Below are positions 16,291-24,342 of a DNA stretch of 64,000 nt, piece by piece. Numbering within the stretch: the first letter of the stretch is position 1; every line of letters begins with the position of its first letter. The stretch is from Calditrichia bacterium (lineage in GTDB: Bacteria > Calditrichota > Calditrichia > RBG-13-44-9 > J075). Location: contig JANQRS010000011.1 in assembly GCA_028284445.1 (NCBI GenBank), positions 192,321 through 256,320 of the forward strand, read 5' to 3'. Both the position numbers and the translations under genes were made by a program. Below the pieces are notes generated by a model that searched no databases, was not told the DNA's origin, and saw only the letters and a program-made list of their open reading frames with translations.

Positions 16291-17139
16291 ATGACTATCC
16301 CGGGGGATTTTAAGATCAAAGGCGCTGCAACAGTCATTGTGTTACTGCTGTCATTGCTGCTATCCTGTAAGGAAACCAACACAAACGATATCGAGTGGAT
16401 CTATGTTGAAGGTGGAGAATTTACCATGGGTCTTGATCATCCCCTGATCAGTCCCAAGGGGGACTCTATACCCGGATACACCATTCCCGAGCGCCAGGTG
16501 CGTGTTAACGGCTTCTACATCAGCAAATATGAAATAACAGTCGCTCAATTCCGTGAATTTTGCAGACAAACCGGGCGATCAATGCCCGCTCCCTTGACCG
16601 AAGACTCTTATGGCCGCGAGGTGGATTTTACGTGGCAGGATGCTTATCCGATGCTACTGACCTGGAACGAGGCGGATGCTTATGCGAAATGGGTTGGCGG
16701 GCGCCTACCAACCGAAGCCGAGTGGGAATATGCAGCCAAAGGAGGCATTCACAGCAAAGGATATGATTATAGTGGAAGTGATAGCGCAATGACGGTTGGA
16801 TGGATAGGGGAGAACAGTGACAGCAGCTTCCACAAGCCCGGCCTGCTGCTACCTAATGAATTGGGGATATATGACATGACCGGCAATCTTCACGAATGGG
16901 TCTCCGACTGGTGGAATCCGGAGTTCGACTATTCGACTGGCCCGCAAGTCAACCCGACTGGCCCGCCTTCGGGAGAAGCAAAAATCAGCAAGGGTGTCGG
17001 TTGGTACTATAACGGAAACGATGCTTTCTCCGGAAAGCCATTGCGATATAGCATTCACCGGCCCGAGGTAAGATATCAGTCCGGTGTTGATGTGCGAACA
17101 TTTGGATTTGGAGCGCGAGTCGTAAGAGATGCCAAATGA
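16291..17139 (+). CDS. SUMF1/FGE-fold lipoprotein, apparently non-catalytic
   Basis: A 282-residue predicted lipoprotein (lipobox L-L-L-S-C26). The mature part is a formylglycine-generating-enzyme-sulfatase (SUMF1) fold: V-E-G-G-E-F-T-M-G, Y-E-I-T-V-A-Q-F-R-E-F-C, L-P-T-E-A-E-W-E-Y-A-A-K-G-G and D-M-T-G-N-L-H-E-W-V. The C-terminal part, where true FGE has its two copper-binding cysteines near the G-F-R-C end, contains no cysteine (it ends F-G-A-R-V-V-R). It is therefore probably a structural or ligand-binding member, like many gliding- and envelope-associated SUMF1 proteins. Confidence 0.85.
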   Translation: MTIPGDFKIKGAATVIVLLLSLLLSCKETNTNDIEWIYVEGGEFTMGLDHPLISPKGDSIPGYTIPERQVRVNGFYISKYEITVAQFREFCRQTGRSMPAPLTEDSYGREVDFTWQDAYPMLLTWNEADAYAKWVGGRLPTEAEWEYAAKGGIHSKGYDYSGSDSAMTVGWIGENSDSSFHKPGLLLPNELGIYDMTGNLHEWVSDWWNPEFDYSTGPQVNPTGPPSGEAKISKGVGWYYNGNDAFSGKPLRYSIHRPEVRYQSGVDVRTFGFGARVVRDAK

Positions 17140-17212
17140 CGCATTGATATAAGCAACCAAACTACGAGGACTATTCCTTACCAACACCTGACAACTAAAA
17201 ACGAGTCTCTCT

Positions 17213-18196
17213 ATGCAATACAAGCAACTTGGCCGCACAGGCTTTAATGTATCTACGATCAGCTTTGGCTGCTGGGCAATTGGTGGCACCTGGGGCACAG
17301 TAAATGATAAAGAATCGATGGCAGCTCTCCATACTGCTATTGATATGGGCGTCAATTTCTTTGATACCGCTGATGTCTATGGCGATGGCCGCAGTGAGCG
17401 CCTGTTAGCGCAATTGCGGGCGGAAACCAGCGAAACAATTTATATTGCGACGAAAGCTGGCCGGCGACTGAACCCGCACGAGGCTGCCGGATACAATCGC
17501 AAAAATTTGACCGCCTTTGTCGAAAGAAGCCTCACAAACCTCAAGGTTGATACAATCGACCTGCTGCAATTGCACTGCCCGCCCACTCAGGCCTATTATA
17601 TGCCGGAAGTTTTTGCCGTGCTGGACGACCTCGTCAAAGCCGGCAAGTTGCGCTACTATGGGGTTAGCGTGGAGAAAGTTGAAGAAGCCCTGAAAGCCAT
17701 TGAGTTCCCCAATGTGCAAACCGTTCAAATTATCTTCAACATGTTTCGCCATCGGCCATCGGAGTTGTTCTTCGAGCAGGCCTTAAAACGAAAGGTTGGC
17801 ATACTGGCTCGTGTGCCCCTGGCTTCCGGCTTGCTAACCGGCAAACTAACTGCAAGCAGCACTTTCGAGGAAGACGACCATCGGCGCTTTAACCGCCATG
17901 GTGAGGCCTTTGATCGCGGTGAAACATTCTCCGGCGTCGACTACGACACCGGGCTGCAAGCCGTGGATGCACTCAAGAGAATTTGCCCACCCGACATGAC
18001 CCTGATTCAATTTGCCCTACGCTGGATACAGATGCATGAAGCCGTCACCTGTTCGATTCCCGGTGTCAAACGGCCATCGCAAGCGCAGGAGAACTTTGCT
18101 GCGGCTGACAAGCCGGCGCTGGACGACGACACAATGACTAAGGTGACACAGATCTACGAGGAATATATCCGCGACTCGGTGCATCATTTGTGGTGA
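17213..18196 (+). CDS. Aldo/keto reductase
   Basis: A 327-residue NADPH-dependent oxidoreductase of the aldo/keto reductase superfamily. The catalytic tetrad is visible as D51, Y56, K81 and H121 within F-D-T-A-D-V-Y-G, I-A-T-K-A-G and L-Q-L-H-C-P. The length, the (beta/alpha)8 pattern and the C-terminal P-G-V-K-R-P-S-Q-A-Q-E-N cofactor-binding segment are normal. It reduces an aldehyde or ketone that cannot be named from sequence. It stands alone: the upstream gap has no clear promoter, and the downstream gap contains an inverted repeat. Confidence 0.92.
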   Translation: MQYKQLGRTGFNVSTISFGCWAIGGTWGTVNDKESMAALHTAIDMGVNFFDTADVYGDGRSERLLAQLRAETSETIYIATKAGRRLNPHEAAGYNRKNLTAFVERSLTNLKVDTIDLLQLHCPPTQAYYMPEVFAVLDDLVKAGKLRYYGVSVEKVEEALKAIEFPNVQTVQIIFNMFRHRPSELFFEQALKRKVGILARVPLASGLLTGKLTASSTFEEDDHRRFNRHGEAFDRGETFSGVDYDTGLQAVDALKRICPPDMTLIQFALRWIQMHEAVTCSIPGVKRPSQAQENFAAADKPALDDDTMTKVTQIYEEYIRDSVHHLW

Positions 18197-18205
18197 GAAC
18201 ATTTC

Positions 18206-18298
18206 GACACAGATGCACTCAGATTTTCACAGATCCGCACAGATTCTTGTGTGTTATCTAGAAGATTCCATCTGCGTTAATCCGTGAAAATCTGTGTC
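18206..18298. repeat. Imperfect inverted repeat of the CACAGATTTTCAC type
   Basis: The left end GACACAGAT and the right end ATCTGTGTC are complementary. Inside, CAGATTTTCACAGAT on the left pairs imperfectly with ATCCGTGAAAATCTG on the right. The words match the short dispersed intergenic repeats (CACAGATTAACGCAGATTTTCAC-like) I know from several bacterial genomes. It fills most of the 139-bp gap. Confidence 0.65.
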
Positions 18299-18335
18299 AA
18301 AAGGTTTTTAAAGATCCTAACTATAGCAGGAAATT

Positions 18336-18956
18336 ATGAAAGTCTTCCAGTCTTTGCTCTTTGGTATCACACTTCTAGCCATGACAGCCTGCGATCAAAC
18401 GGCACCTAAAGCAGAACATGATTATGTGATTGTGCCAGGTGAACGCGTCGGGCCGATAACGGCAAAAACGACGCACCTGGATTTGAATGCCATATTTGGC
18501 GCTGAGAACGTCGATACAATACAAGTATATGTCGGCGAGGGCATGTATGAACCGGGTAGCGTTGTGTTTTCCGATGATTCAAAAAAACAACTGCAGATCA
18601 TTTGGAAGGTTGGTGCGAAACGTGAATTGCCCTCAAGAATCCAGGTTTTGGGCAGTGATTGGCAAACCGCTGAAGGTGTTGGCCTTGGGACATCCTTGGC
18701 CGGCTTAAATCACCTGAATGGTAAGCCATTCTCGCAAACTGGATATGGCTGGGACTATGGCGGGACCGTGCTTTCGTGGAATGGGGGAGCACTGGCTCAC
18801 TTCCAAAACGACAAAGGTCGTATCTTGCTTCGCCTCGACAGCGAAAACCCACAACCGCAAGAATTGCCGCTCGGGGAATCCGCCGTACAGTCAGATCATC
18901 CTACACTGTTATCGTTCGCACCGAAGATAGCGACATTTATGGTTGAGTTCTATTAA
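18336..18956 (+). CDS. Lipoprotein of unknown function
   Basis: A 206-residue predicted lipoprotein (lipobox M-T-A-C19). The mature part starts with a segment that looks like a strand-turn-helix (I-V-P-G-E-R-V-G-P-I-T-A-K-T-T-H-L-D-L-N-A-I-F-G), which resembles the opening of small periplasmic domains in which a signature G-x-I... is followed by a short alpha helix. The rest is beta-rich with several G-W/G-Y turns. No catalytic motif or family name recognised. The ribosome site is AGGAAA. Confidence 0.7.
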   Translation: MKVFQSLLFGITLLAMTACDQTAPKAEHDYVIVPGERVGPITAKTTHLDLNAIFGAENVDTIQVYVGEGMYEPGSVVFSDDSKKQLQIIWKVGAKRELPSRIQVLGSDWQTAEGVGLGTSLAGLNHLNGKPFSQTGYGWDYGGTVLSWNGGALAHFQNDKGRILLRLDSENPQPQELPLGESAVQSDHPTLLSFAPKIATFMVEFY

Positions 18957-18968
18957 TCATCAATCGAC

Positions 18969-19625
18969 ATGCCTTTTCAAAACAGAGTTCACCCGACAAG
19001 TAAACTGATTGCAACACCAGAACGAGGCACCTTGATGGGGAATCGTGGCGTCCTGCACAACGACCAGGGAAAGGTTGTTCGCTCTTGGAAAACCAAGGCC
19101 TGGATTACCTGTGTTCTCTCGTTCAAGGAGCGTCATCGCAGGGTATTTACCCCGAGACGCTATAGCGAACTATTTTTCCTGGATGAAGCCACGGCATTTG
19201 CCGCCGGGCATCGTCCCTGTGCGGAATGTCGATATCAGGATTATAAGCGCTTCAAGCAACTTTGGATGGATGCGAACCCTCATCTGGTTAACAAACCCAA
19301 ATTACCTGCCGCAGAATGGGATACGATTCTGCACGAAGAGCGGATAGACAAGCAGGGTGCCCGCGGGTTCTTTCTGAAGCAACTCTCTGAGCTGCCGGAT
19401 GGCGTTCTTGTCCGACAACAGAGCTCACAGGACGTCTACCTATTCTATCATGGCAAGCTGCTTCTGTGGCATCATGGTGGGTATATGCACAAGACATCGC
19501 CGCGGTTAACACAACTCATTGAAGTGCTGACGCCGTACTCAATCGTGAGAACATTTCTAGCAGGCTATAAGCCGAGGATTCATCCATCGTCGCTGCAACA
19601 ACTTGGCGCACAAAGGGGAAATTGA
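18969..19625 (+). CDS. Conserved protein with Ada-type zinc-like PCxxC motif
   Basis: A 218-residue cytosolic protein. The block F-L-D-E-A-T-A-F-A-A-G-H-R-P-C-A-E-C-R at about 74-92 resembles the metal-binding segment of Ada-type DNA-repair proteins (A-G-x-R-P-C-x-x-C). The N-terminal part (G-T-L-M-G-N-R-G-V-L-H-N) is also strongly patterned, as in a conserved family I have seen annotated only as hypothetical. The function is unknown; a nucleic-acid-related role is a guess from the Cys motif. Its stop lies five bases before the next start. Confidence 0.72.
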   Translation: MPFQNRVHPTSKLIATPERGTLMGNRGVLHNDQGKVVRSWKTKAWITCVLSFKERHRRVFTPRRYSELFFLDEATAFAAGHRPCAECRYQDYKRFKQLWMDANPHLVNKPKLPAAEWDTILHEERIDKQGARGFFLKQLSELPDGVLVRQQSSQDVYLFYHGKLLLWHHGGYMHKTSPRLTQLIEVLTPYSIVRTFLAGYKPRIHPSSLQQLGAQRGN

Positions 19626-19629
19626 TCGA

Positions 19630-20220
19630 ATGAGCGACATCGCAATAATCGCGATAGTAGTTACTATATGCGCTTTGGCTGTCTCCGGTGCCGGCTATGT
19701 TTTGATGCAGCGCCCGCAGTCGGTCGTCGATAAAGCGCTGAAGAATGAAGTAAGGGTAGAAAGAGCGCCAGCAGATCTAAGGGCGGGCATCATTGCCGGG
19801 CTAATTGCGACATTGCTGGGTACCTTAGGCTGGATCGCTATTAATATCACGCTGACATCTTCTATTGTGTCTTTGTCTCTGGTGCTGGCTGCCGTTATCG
19901 GTACTACTATTCGTTTCTTCGGCCGCGGTAAGTCAATTGGCTTTCAATGGTTGGCCGGCAGCTATGCACTGCTTGGCTGCTTTTTGGTAGACACATTCAT
20001 GTTTGCCCGCTATTCCTCCTTGCTGACTGGAAACTCGATGTGGACAGTTCTGGCGAATCATCCGCTCCTGGATTTGATTTACTACTTTGTCTTCGCTCAA
20101 GGCATATTAACAATCCCGCTCTACCTCGTTTCGTTCTGGCTTGCATTCAATCTTGCTGTCCCGAGAGACGATGGGCAGGATTGGCTCGAGCGGTTGGCTA
20201 AAAGCTTGCGAAAGTCATGA
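19630..20220 (+). CDS. Four-helix integral membrane protein
   Basis: A 196-residue inner-membrane protein with hydrophobic segments at about 4-24, 60-80, 84-101, 107-130 and 142-165 and a charged C-terminus. ATG 19630 is chosen because AAGGGGAAA lies just upstream; an earlier in-frame ATG would overlap the previous gene. I do not recognise the family. Its stop and that of the converging AlkD-like gene are separated by two bases. Confidence 0.68.
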   Translation: MSDIAIIAIVVTICALAVSGAGYVLMQRPQSVVDKALKNEVRVERAPADLRAGIIAGLIATLLGTLGWIAINITLTSSIVSLSLVLAAVIGTTIRFFGRGKSIGFQWLAGSYALLGCFLVDTFMFARYSSLLTGNSMWTVLANHPLLDLIYYFVFAQGILTIPLYLVSFWLAFNLAVPRDDGQDWLERLAKSLRKS

Positions 20221-20222
20221 AA

Positions 20223-21356
20223 TCATGGCTCTAGTAATTCAAAGGTCTGTGAGCCCAGGGCTTTGCCGTTTATCTGAATAGTGATTTTATGCTCTCCGGC
20301 ATAGAGGCGTCGGGTTGTCATCAACTTCAGTGGATGCTTCTTCTTAATGACAATATCTTGTCCTTTCTGGGCCTTTACCTGCTTAAGCTTGAAGATCTTG
20401 CGACCGGCTTTCTTACCGTTGCTCGCGAAGTCCATAATATAATCAATCAACAAGCCTTGCTCTTTCCGGGCTTTTAGCTTAAGCACAAATTCGCAGGCAT
20501 TTCCGACCACAACTTCCGGTGTCGCGATTGAGAATTCTACAATGTCGACATCCGGTTTTCCGCCAAATCCGATCATATTTAACGCCTCGGGATCACCCTT
20601 CTTGATCAGCGTCCGCAGAGAATGATTGATGATGAAATCCATTTCCTTCTCGCTTTGTTTCTTGCTTTCTTTCCAGCGGGCAAGTGTCTCAACAACAGTT
20701 GCCGGAGCGATCTTGCTGATATCGTTTAGGTGGTTCGCCACAGATCGGGTCACAAATCGAGTGCTGTCTGCATACAATATATCTAGGATAGCCAGGGGCT
20801 GCTCATGATCGATTATTAGCTTTTGGCACCAGGGCAATTTCGGACGCGTGCCTTCGCTGGAAAGGCGCCTCACATGATAATTTTTATGTTTCGCACCTTC
20901 TGTGAGAAAGCTCAGGGTCTCAGCCGGATACGCATTTATGAAATAGCGAATGGCGTCTTCTGCAGAGAAGCGCTTTGTAAGTTCGCGCAAGGCATTTAAC
21001 GACAGCTGCAAATGCTCCGGTGCCTGGCCATAGGTCGCCACAAAATGACTCAGTGGCGCAATCATGAAGTCGCCGAAATCATCGTCTTTCAAAGACGGAT
21101 CAAGCTCCGGCGGCAAAGCATCAAGCACAATTTTCAGCGCTTCTGGATAATCCCGGGGCAAATGTTTGTGTAACATCTCGGTGATATGAACGATACGTTC
21201 CTTCAACTCTAGATCAGGAAATTTCTCCAAAACCGCCGTTTGAAAAGCGTTCTCATCAAAACCTTCATAAGCGCCGGAGAAAAGACCTGAGAGCCACGCG
21301 ACTTTTTCCGGATTAAACAGTTGGTCCTTGAGCGAAAATGATGTTTCAGCTTTCAT
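20223..21356 (-). CDS. AlkD-like DNA alkylation repair protein (HEAT repeats)
   Basis: A 377-residue all-helical protein of the DNA alkylation repair (AlkC/AlkD, YhaZ-like) family. The diagnostic helix pair K-N-Y-H-V-R-R-L-S-S-E-G-T-R-P-K-L-P-W is at about 190-210, followed by further HEAT-like helices. The last 110 residues form a beta-rich domain (I-A-T-P-E-V-V-V-G-N...F-E-L-L), which is present in the longer members. These glycosylases remove alkylated bases without base flipping. ATG 21356 has an AGGA site; the frame is open further upstream, but that part is low-complexity and is rejected. Confidence 0.85.
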   Translation of the reverse strand: MKAETSFSLKDQLFNPEKVAWLSGLFSGAYEGFDENAFQTAVLEKFPDLELKERIVHITEMLHKHLPRDYPEALKIVLDALPPELDPSLKDDDFGDFMIAPLSHFVATYGQAPEHLQLSLNALRELTKRFSAEDAIRYFINAYPAETLSFLTEGAKHKNYHVRRLSSEGTRPKLPWCQKLIIDHEQPLAILDILYADSTRFVTRSVANHLNDISKIAPATVVETLARWKESKKQSEKEMDFIINHSLRTLIKKGDPEALNMIGFGGKPDVDIVEFSIATPEVVVGNACEFVLKLKARKEQGLLIDYIMDFASNGKKAGRKIFKLKQVKAQKGQDIVIKKKHPLKLMTTRRLYAGEHKITIQINGKALGSQTFELLEP

Positions 21357-21528
21357 AGATGTCCTATAAAATATGTTGTGGGTTTCAAAAAATCGGAATC
21401 GGGTTATAATATGTAATAGGAGTAGAAAAAGGCATAGTGGAAAATAAAATCGCGGCGTGGGTAAAAGATCAAACACGAATTCCCGCGAATAAACGCGAAT
21501 AATTCCAGAACGAAGGAGGTGGCAAACA

Positions 21529-21819
21529 GTGGAATGTCCCCACCTGAAAGAGCTAGAAGACCAACTGTTGCATGCCGGAATTGCAGAAACGCAGCGTGGC
21601 AGCACATGGGGTGATGATGTCGGTGAATTTGCCTACTTCGATTGTATTCTTGAGCGCCAGGCCCTGCGCGAACGCTTGCAACTGGCAGAATGCGTCCGCG
21701 ATGAGGAATACCTGGGAACGCATATGGGATCGGAATATGGTTTCTATTGCAATGAATGCAAGTACGGCGTGATGGGATATCATCCGAAGGCATCCGGAGA
21801 CCGGGATGTCTTTCGCTGA
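21529..21819 (+). CDS. Small Cys-containing protein of unknown function
   Basis: A 96-residue protein starting at GTG 21529 behind a perfect AAGGAGGT site. It begins M-E-C-P-H and ends with F-Y-C-N-E-C-K-Y-G-V, so three or four cysteines and histidines could bind a metal. The middle is an acidic helix (ERQALRERLQLAECVRDEE). It starts divergently from the AlkD-like gene across a 172-bp gap that contains a TATAAT box at 21405-21410. No family recognised. Confidence 0.62.
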   Translation: MECPHLKELEDQLLHAGIAETQRGSTWGDDVGEFAYFDCILERQALRERLQLAECVRDEEYLGTHMGSEYGFYCNECKYGVMGYHPKASGDRDVFR

Positions 21820-21838
21820 AGACAATGGGAAAGTGGGT

Positions 21839-22150
21839 ATGATATACATTCTGGTAAAGCTAAGCATAGTGGATCTCCACGCATTTGACACCTTCGAACG
21901 ACAGGCTATCGTTATTATGAGTGAGCATAGCGGCGAATTGATCGCCGCCTTTGAAACGCATTCGGATGCCACCGACGAGTTGTTCGAGCATCATCTGTTG
22001 CGCTTTCCCAATCGCGAGAGCTTTGCTGCGTACCAGGCTGACAAGCGCCTTGCAGCTTTGAAGGAGCTTCGCAGTCGCGCAATTGCCTCTACAGAGGTGG
22101 TTGTTTCCGACAGAATTAAAGACTATAATAGAGAAATTGGACAGGATTAA
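21839..22150 (+). CDS. DUF1330-like dimeric alpha/beta barrel protein
   Basis: A 103-residue protein with the ferredoxin-like pattern of DUF1330/YCII-type proteins: I-Y-I-L-V-K-L strand, helix F-D-T-F-E-R-Q-A-I-V-I-M, E-L-I-A-A-F-E-T strand, H-L-L-R-F-P-N-R-E-S-F-A-A-Y and a C-terminal strand. Earlier in-frame ATG 21806 would overlap the previous gene; 21839 begins the first strand. The final codons and stop are part of a hairpin repeat (22142-22171), so the native C-terminus may have been altered. Function unknown. Confidence 0.65.
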   Translation: MIYILVKLSIVDLHAFDTFERQAIVIMSEHSGELIAAFETHSDATDELFEHHLLRFPNRESFAAYQADKRLAALKELRSRAIASTEVVVSDRIKDYNREIGQD

Positions 22151-22171
22151 CAGGATAGCCCGTTAATCCTG
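22142..22171. repeat. Hairpin repeat overlapping a stop codon
   Basis: CAGGATTAAC (22142-22151) is the exact reverse complement of GTTAATCCTG (22162-22171), with a 10-base loop. It includes the TAA stop of the DUF1330-like gene. The words match the short intergenic ACAGGATTAACAGGAT repeats common in bacterial genomes. It may end transcription weakly; there is no T run. Confidence 0.7.
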
Positions 22172-22199
22172 GTAATGCTGTTAAGATCATACAAAGGAC

Positions 22200-23606
22200 G
22201 TGTTGTTGCACAAGAAACTTCTAAAGCTCATCTGCCTGACTTCGCTGTTTTTGATTTATGCATGCTCGGAATCGTCCATTGAACCGGCGCCGGAATTGCC
22301 CGATATAAGCAGCTTCGAAATCCGGGAAAATATAAATAGCGTTCTGAGTGCCAAATGCAATGTGGCGATCCTAAACGCCACGGAGTTGTGGATCGAGGTG
22401 AAAAACCCCGACGGCAATATTTATCGAACGCCGAATTTCCCGATTGACGCAGACTCAATGGAGGTGCCGCTCCTTGGCTTGCCGGCTGCAGAGACTGTAG
22501 ATGTTCAAGTTGCTGCAATATCGGCAAATAATGATACTGCCCGAAGCGAGATCATTGCTTTTACGACTGGCACACTGCCGGCAGATTTCCCTAACTACGA
22601 ATTGCTTGCGAACAACTCCCCGCTTGAAGGCTTTGTCATGTTGGGCATGACTTCAACCAATCCACTAGCGAAAGGATATGCTGTTATCTTGAATCGCGAG
22701 GCCGAGCCGATGTGGTATCGCGAATTCCCCGGCCGTATGGCGGATTTCCAGCGCCAGCCGAATGGCAACTATACCATTTATACAAATGAAGACGGAGCAA
22801 CGCCACACTTCTATGAGGTCAACACCCTGGGCGAGGTCGTTGCGGAACATGATGCAAGTGGGGAGTTAGCAAGTGGTCCGCACGAGTTGCGAATGTGGGA
22901 TGATGAAATGTGTCTGTTTGCAATTGAGATGCGAGAGGTGGACTTGACCTCTATTGGCGGAAGGTCAAATGCGATTGTTCGTAGCACCGGCATCGAGATT
23001 TATCGCTCCGGGGCATTTGCATTTTACTGGGACCCTTTTGAGCATCTCGCCGTAGATGAAGCGATGCCCGATATTCCTGTCAACACAGAGAACGTAAATC
23101 CCTGGCATGGGAATGCAATTGACATAGACACGGACGGAAACCTCCTCGTTTCGTTCCGCAACAGCGATATGGTTCTCAAGATTGATAGTCAAACGGGAGA
23201 CGTTCTCTGGCGCTTTGGCGGCAAGAATAATGAATTTACGATCACTGGGGATCCCCTGAATGGCTTTTCGCATCAACACGGGATTCGTCGTCTGGATAAT
23301 GGCAATGTGATATTGTTTGACAATGGAAATCTTCATAATCCACCGGTTAGCCGGGCTGTTGAGTATCGTATAGACGAAAGCTCGAAGACCGCAGAAATGG
23401 TTTGGGAATATCGCCATGACCCGGATTTGTTTGGATTTGCCCTTGGTTTTGCCGATCGGCTGGAAAATGGCAACACGCTCATCAATTTTGGCACTGCGCC
23501 ACGAATCATAGAAGTCACAGAAGCAGGGGAGAAAGAGTGGGATCTGGCGGTCGCCGATTCCGGTAGCTTTGTTTATCGGGCATTTTATTTGGAATCACTG
23601 TATTAA
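22200..23606 (+). CDS. Arylsulfotransferase-like (ASST) lipoprotein
   Basis: A 468-residue predicted lipoprotein (lipobox I-Y-A-C22). An N-terminal Ig/fibronectin-like segment (about 40-130) is followed by a beta-propeller of the arylsulfotransferase type: W-H-G-N-A-I-D-I-D-T-D-G-N-L-L-V-S-F-R, then T-G-D-V-L-W-R-F-G-G and F-S-H-Q-H-G-I-R-R-L-D-N-G-N. In the enzyme, a propeller histidine receives sulfate from one phenol and gives it to another; the two conserved His-containing blades are present, so activity is possible. Start is GTG 22200 behind AAAGGA; nearby TTG codons are alternatives. Confidence 0.85.
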   Translation: MLLHKKLLKLICLTSLFLIYACSESSIEPAPELPDISSFEIRENINSVLSAKCNVAILNATELWIEVKNPDGNIYRTPNFPIDADSMEVPLLGLPAAETVDVQVAAISANNDTARSEIIAFTTGTLPADFPNYELLANNSPLEGFVMLGMTSTNPLAKGYAVILNREAEPMWYREFPGRMADFQRQPNGNYTIYTNEDGATPHFYEVNTLGEVVAEHDASGELASGPHELRMWDDEMCLFAIEMREVDLTSIGGRSNAIVRSTGIEIYRSGAFAFYWDPFEHLAVDEAMPDIPVNTENVNPWHGNAIDIDTDGNLLVSFRNSDMVLKIDSQTGDVLWRFGGKNNEFTITGDPLNGFSHQHGIRRLDNGNVILFDNGNLHNPPVSRAVEYRIDESSKTAEMVWEYRHDPDLFGFALGFADRLENGNTLINFGTAPRIIEVTEAGEKEWDLAVADSGSFVYRAFYLESLY

Positions 23607-23624
23607 AAGAACAGGGAGGGTTGC

Positions 23625-24341
23625 ATGAATTACTTGATGATCACATTGTTGATTGGTTTGCTTGTGGCTTTGCACGAATTTGGCCACGTGCTGGCTGCCA
23701 AGTTGGCCAGGATTCCGGTAGCAAGATTTTCGATTGGGATCGGGCCACGACTGATCGGGTTTACACGCGGTAACACAGACTACTGCCTGTCAGCAATCCC
23801 TTTCGGGGGCTATGTTATGCCGGGACTTGACCCGCTTTTGTTTGAACGCCTCTCAGCAGGGAAGCGGATCCTGTTTGCTGTCGGAGGGCCCGCGGCCAAT
23901 TTGTTTGGTGCTTACCTTTCCCTGGTCTGGCTCAACATGCTGTACCAAGTTGATTTCCTTTCCGCAGTGCTGATTTCTTTTGACGACATTTGGCAAATGT
24001 TTCTACAATTTCTAAGCGGGCTGATGACGATATTCTCGCAGCCGGAAGCTGTAAGCGGCGTAGTTGGCCTGGTTGCAATCGGCGGTGAGAAGTTCGGGGG
24101 ATCGTTGAGCGGATTGTTGAACTTTTCGATCCTTCTAAACATCAACCTGATGATCCTAAACTTGCTGCCTATTCCACCGCTCGACGGCGGTAAAATTCTT
24201 TTTACAATGTTTGAAAAGATCTGGCGTCCGATCATGGCCTGGCAGCAGCGTATTGCGATTGCCGGATGGGCGCTCCTGCTCGGGTTGATGGTTTATGCAA
24301 CCGTTGCCGATATTTCAAAATTGATGACGGCGGGCATATAA
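23625..24341 (+). CDS. Site-2-protease family M50 metallopeptidase
   Basis: A 238-residue membrane metallopeptidase. H17-E18-F-G-H21 lies in the first helix, and the third zinc ligand is the Asp of N-L-L-P-I-P-P-L-D-G-G near residue 188, both diagnostic of M50/RseP-type proteases. There is no PDZ domain between them, as in the compact class. It cleaves membrane-embedded substrates such as anti-sigma factors, but no anti-sigma gene is next to it. The ribosome site is GGAGGG. The next gene starts two bases after the stop. Confidence 0.9.
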   Translation: MNYLMITLLIGLLVALHEFGHVLAAKLARIPVARFSIGIGPRLIGFTRGNTDYCLSAIPFGGYVMPGLDPLLFERLSAGKRILFAVGGPAANLFGAYLSLVWLNMLYQVDFLSAVLISFDDIWQMFLQFLSGLMTIFSQPEAVSGVVGLVAIGGEKFGGSLSGLLNFSILLNINLMILNLLPIPPLDGGKILFTMFEKIWRPIMAWQQRIAIAGWALLLGLMVYATVADISKLMTAGI

Positions 24342-24342
24342 G

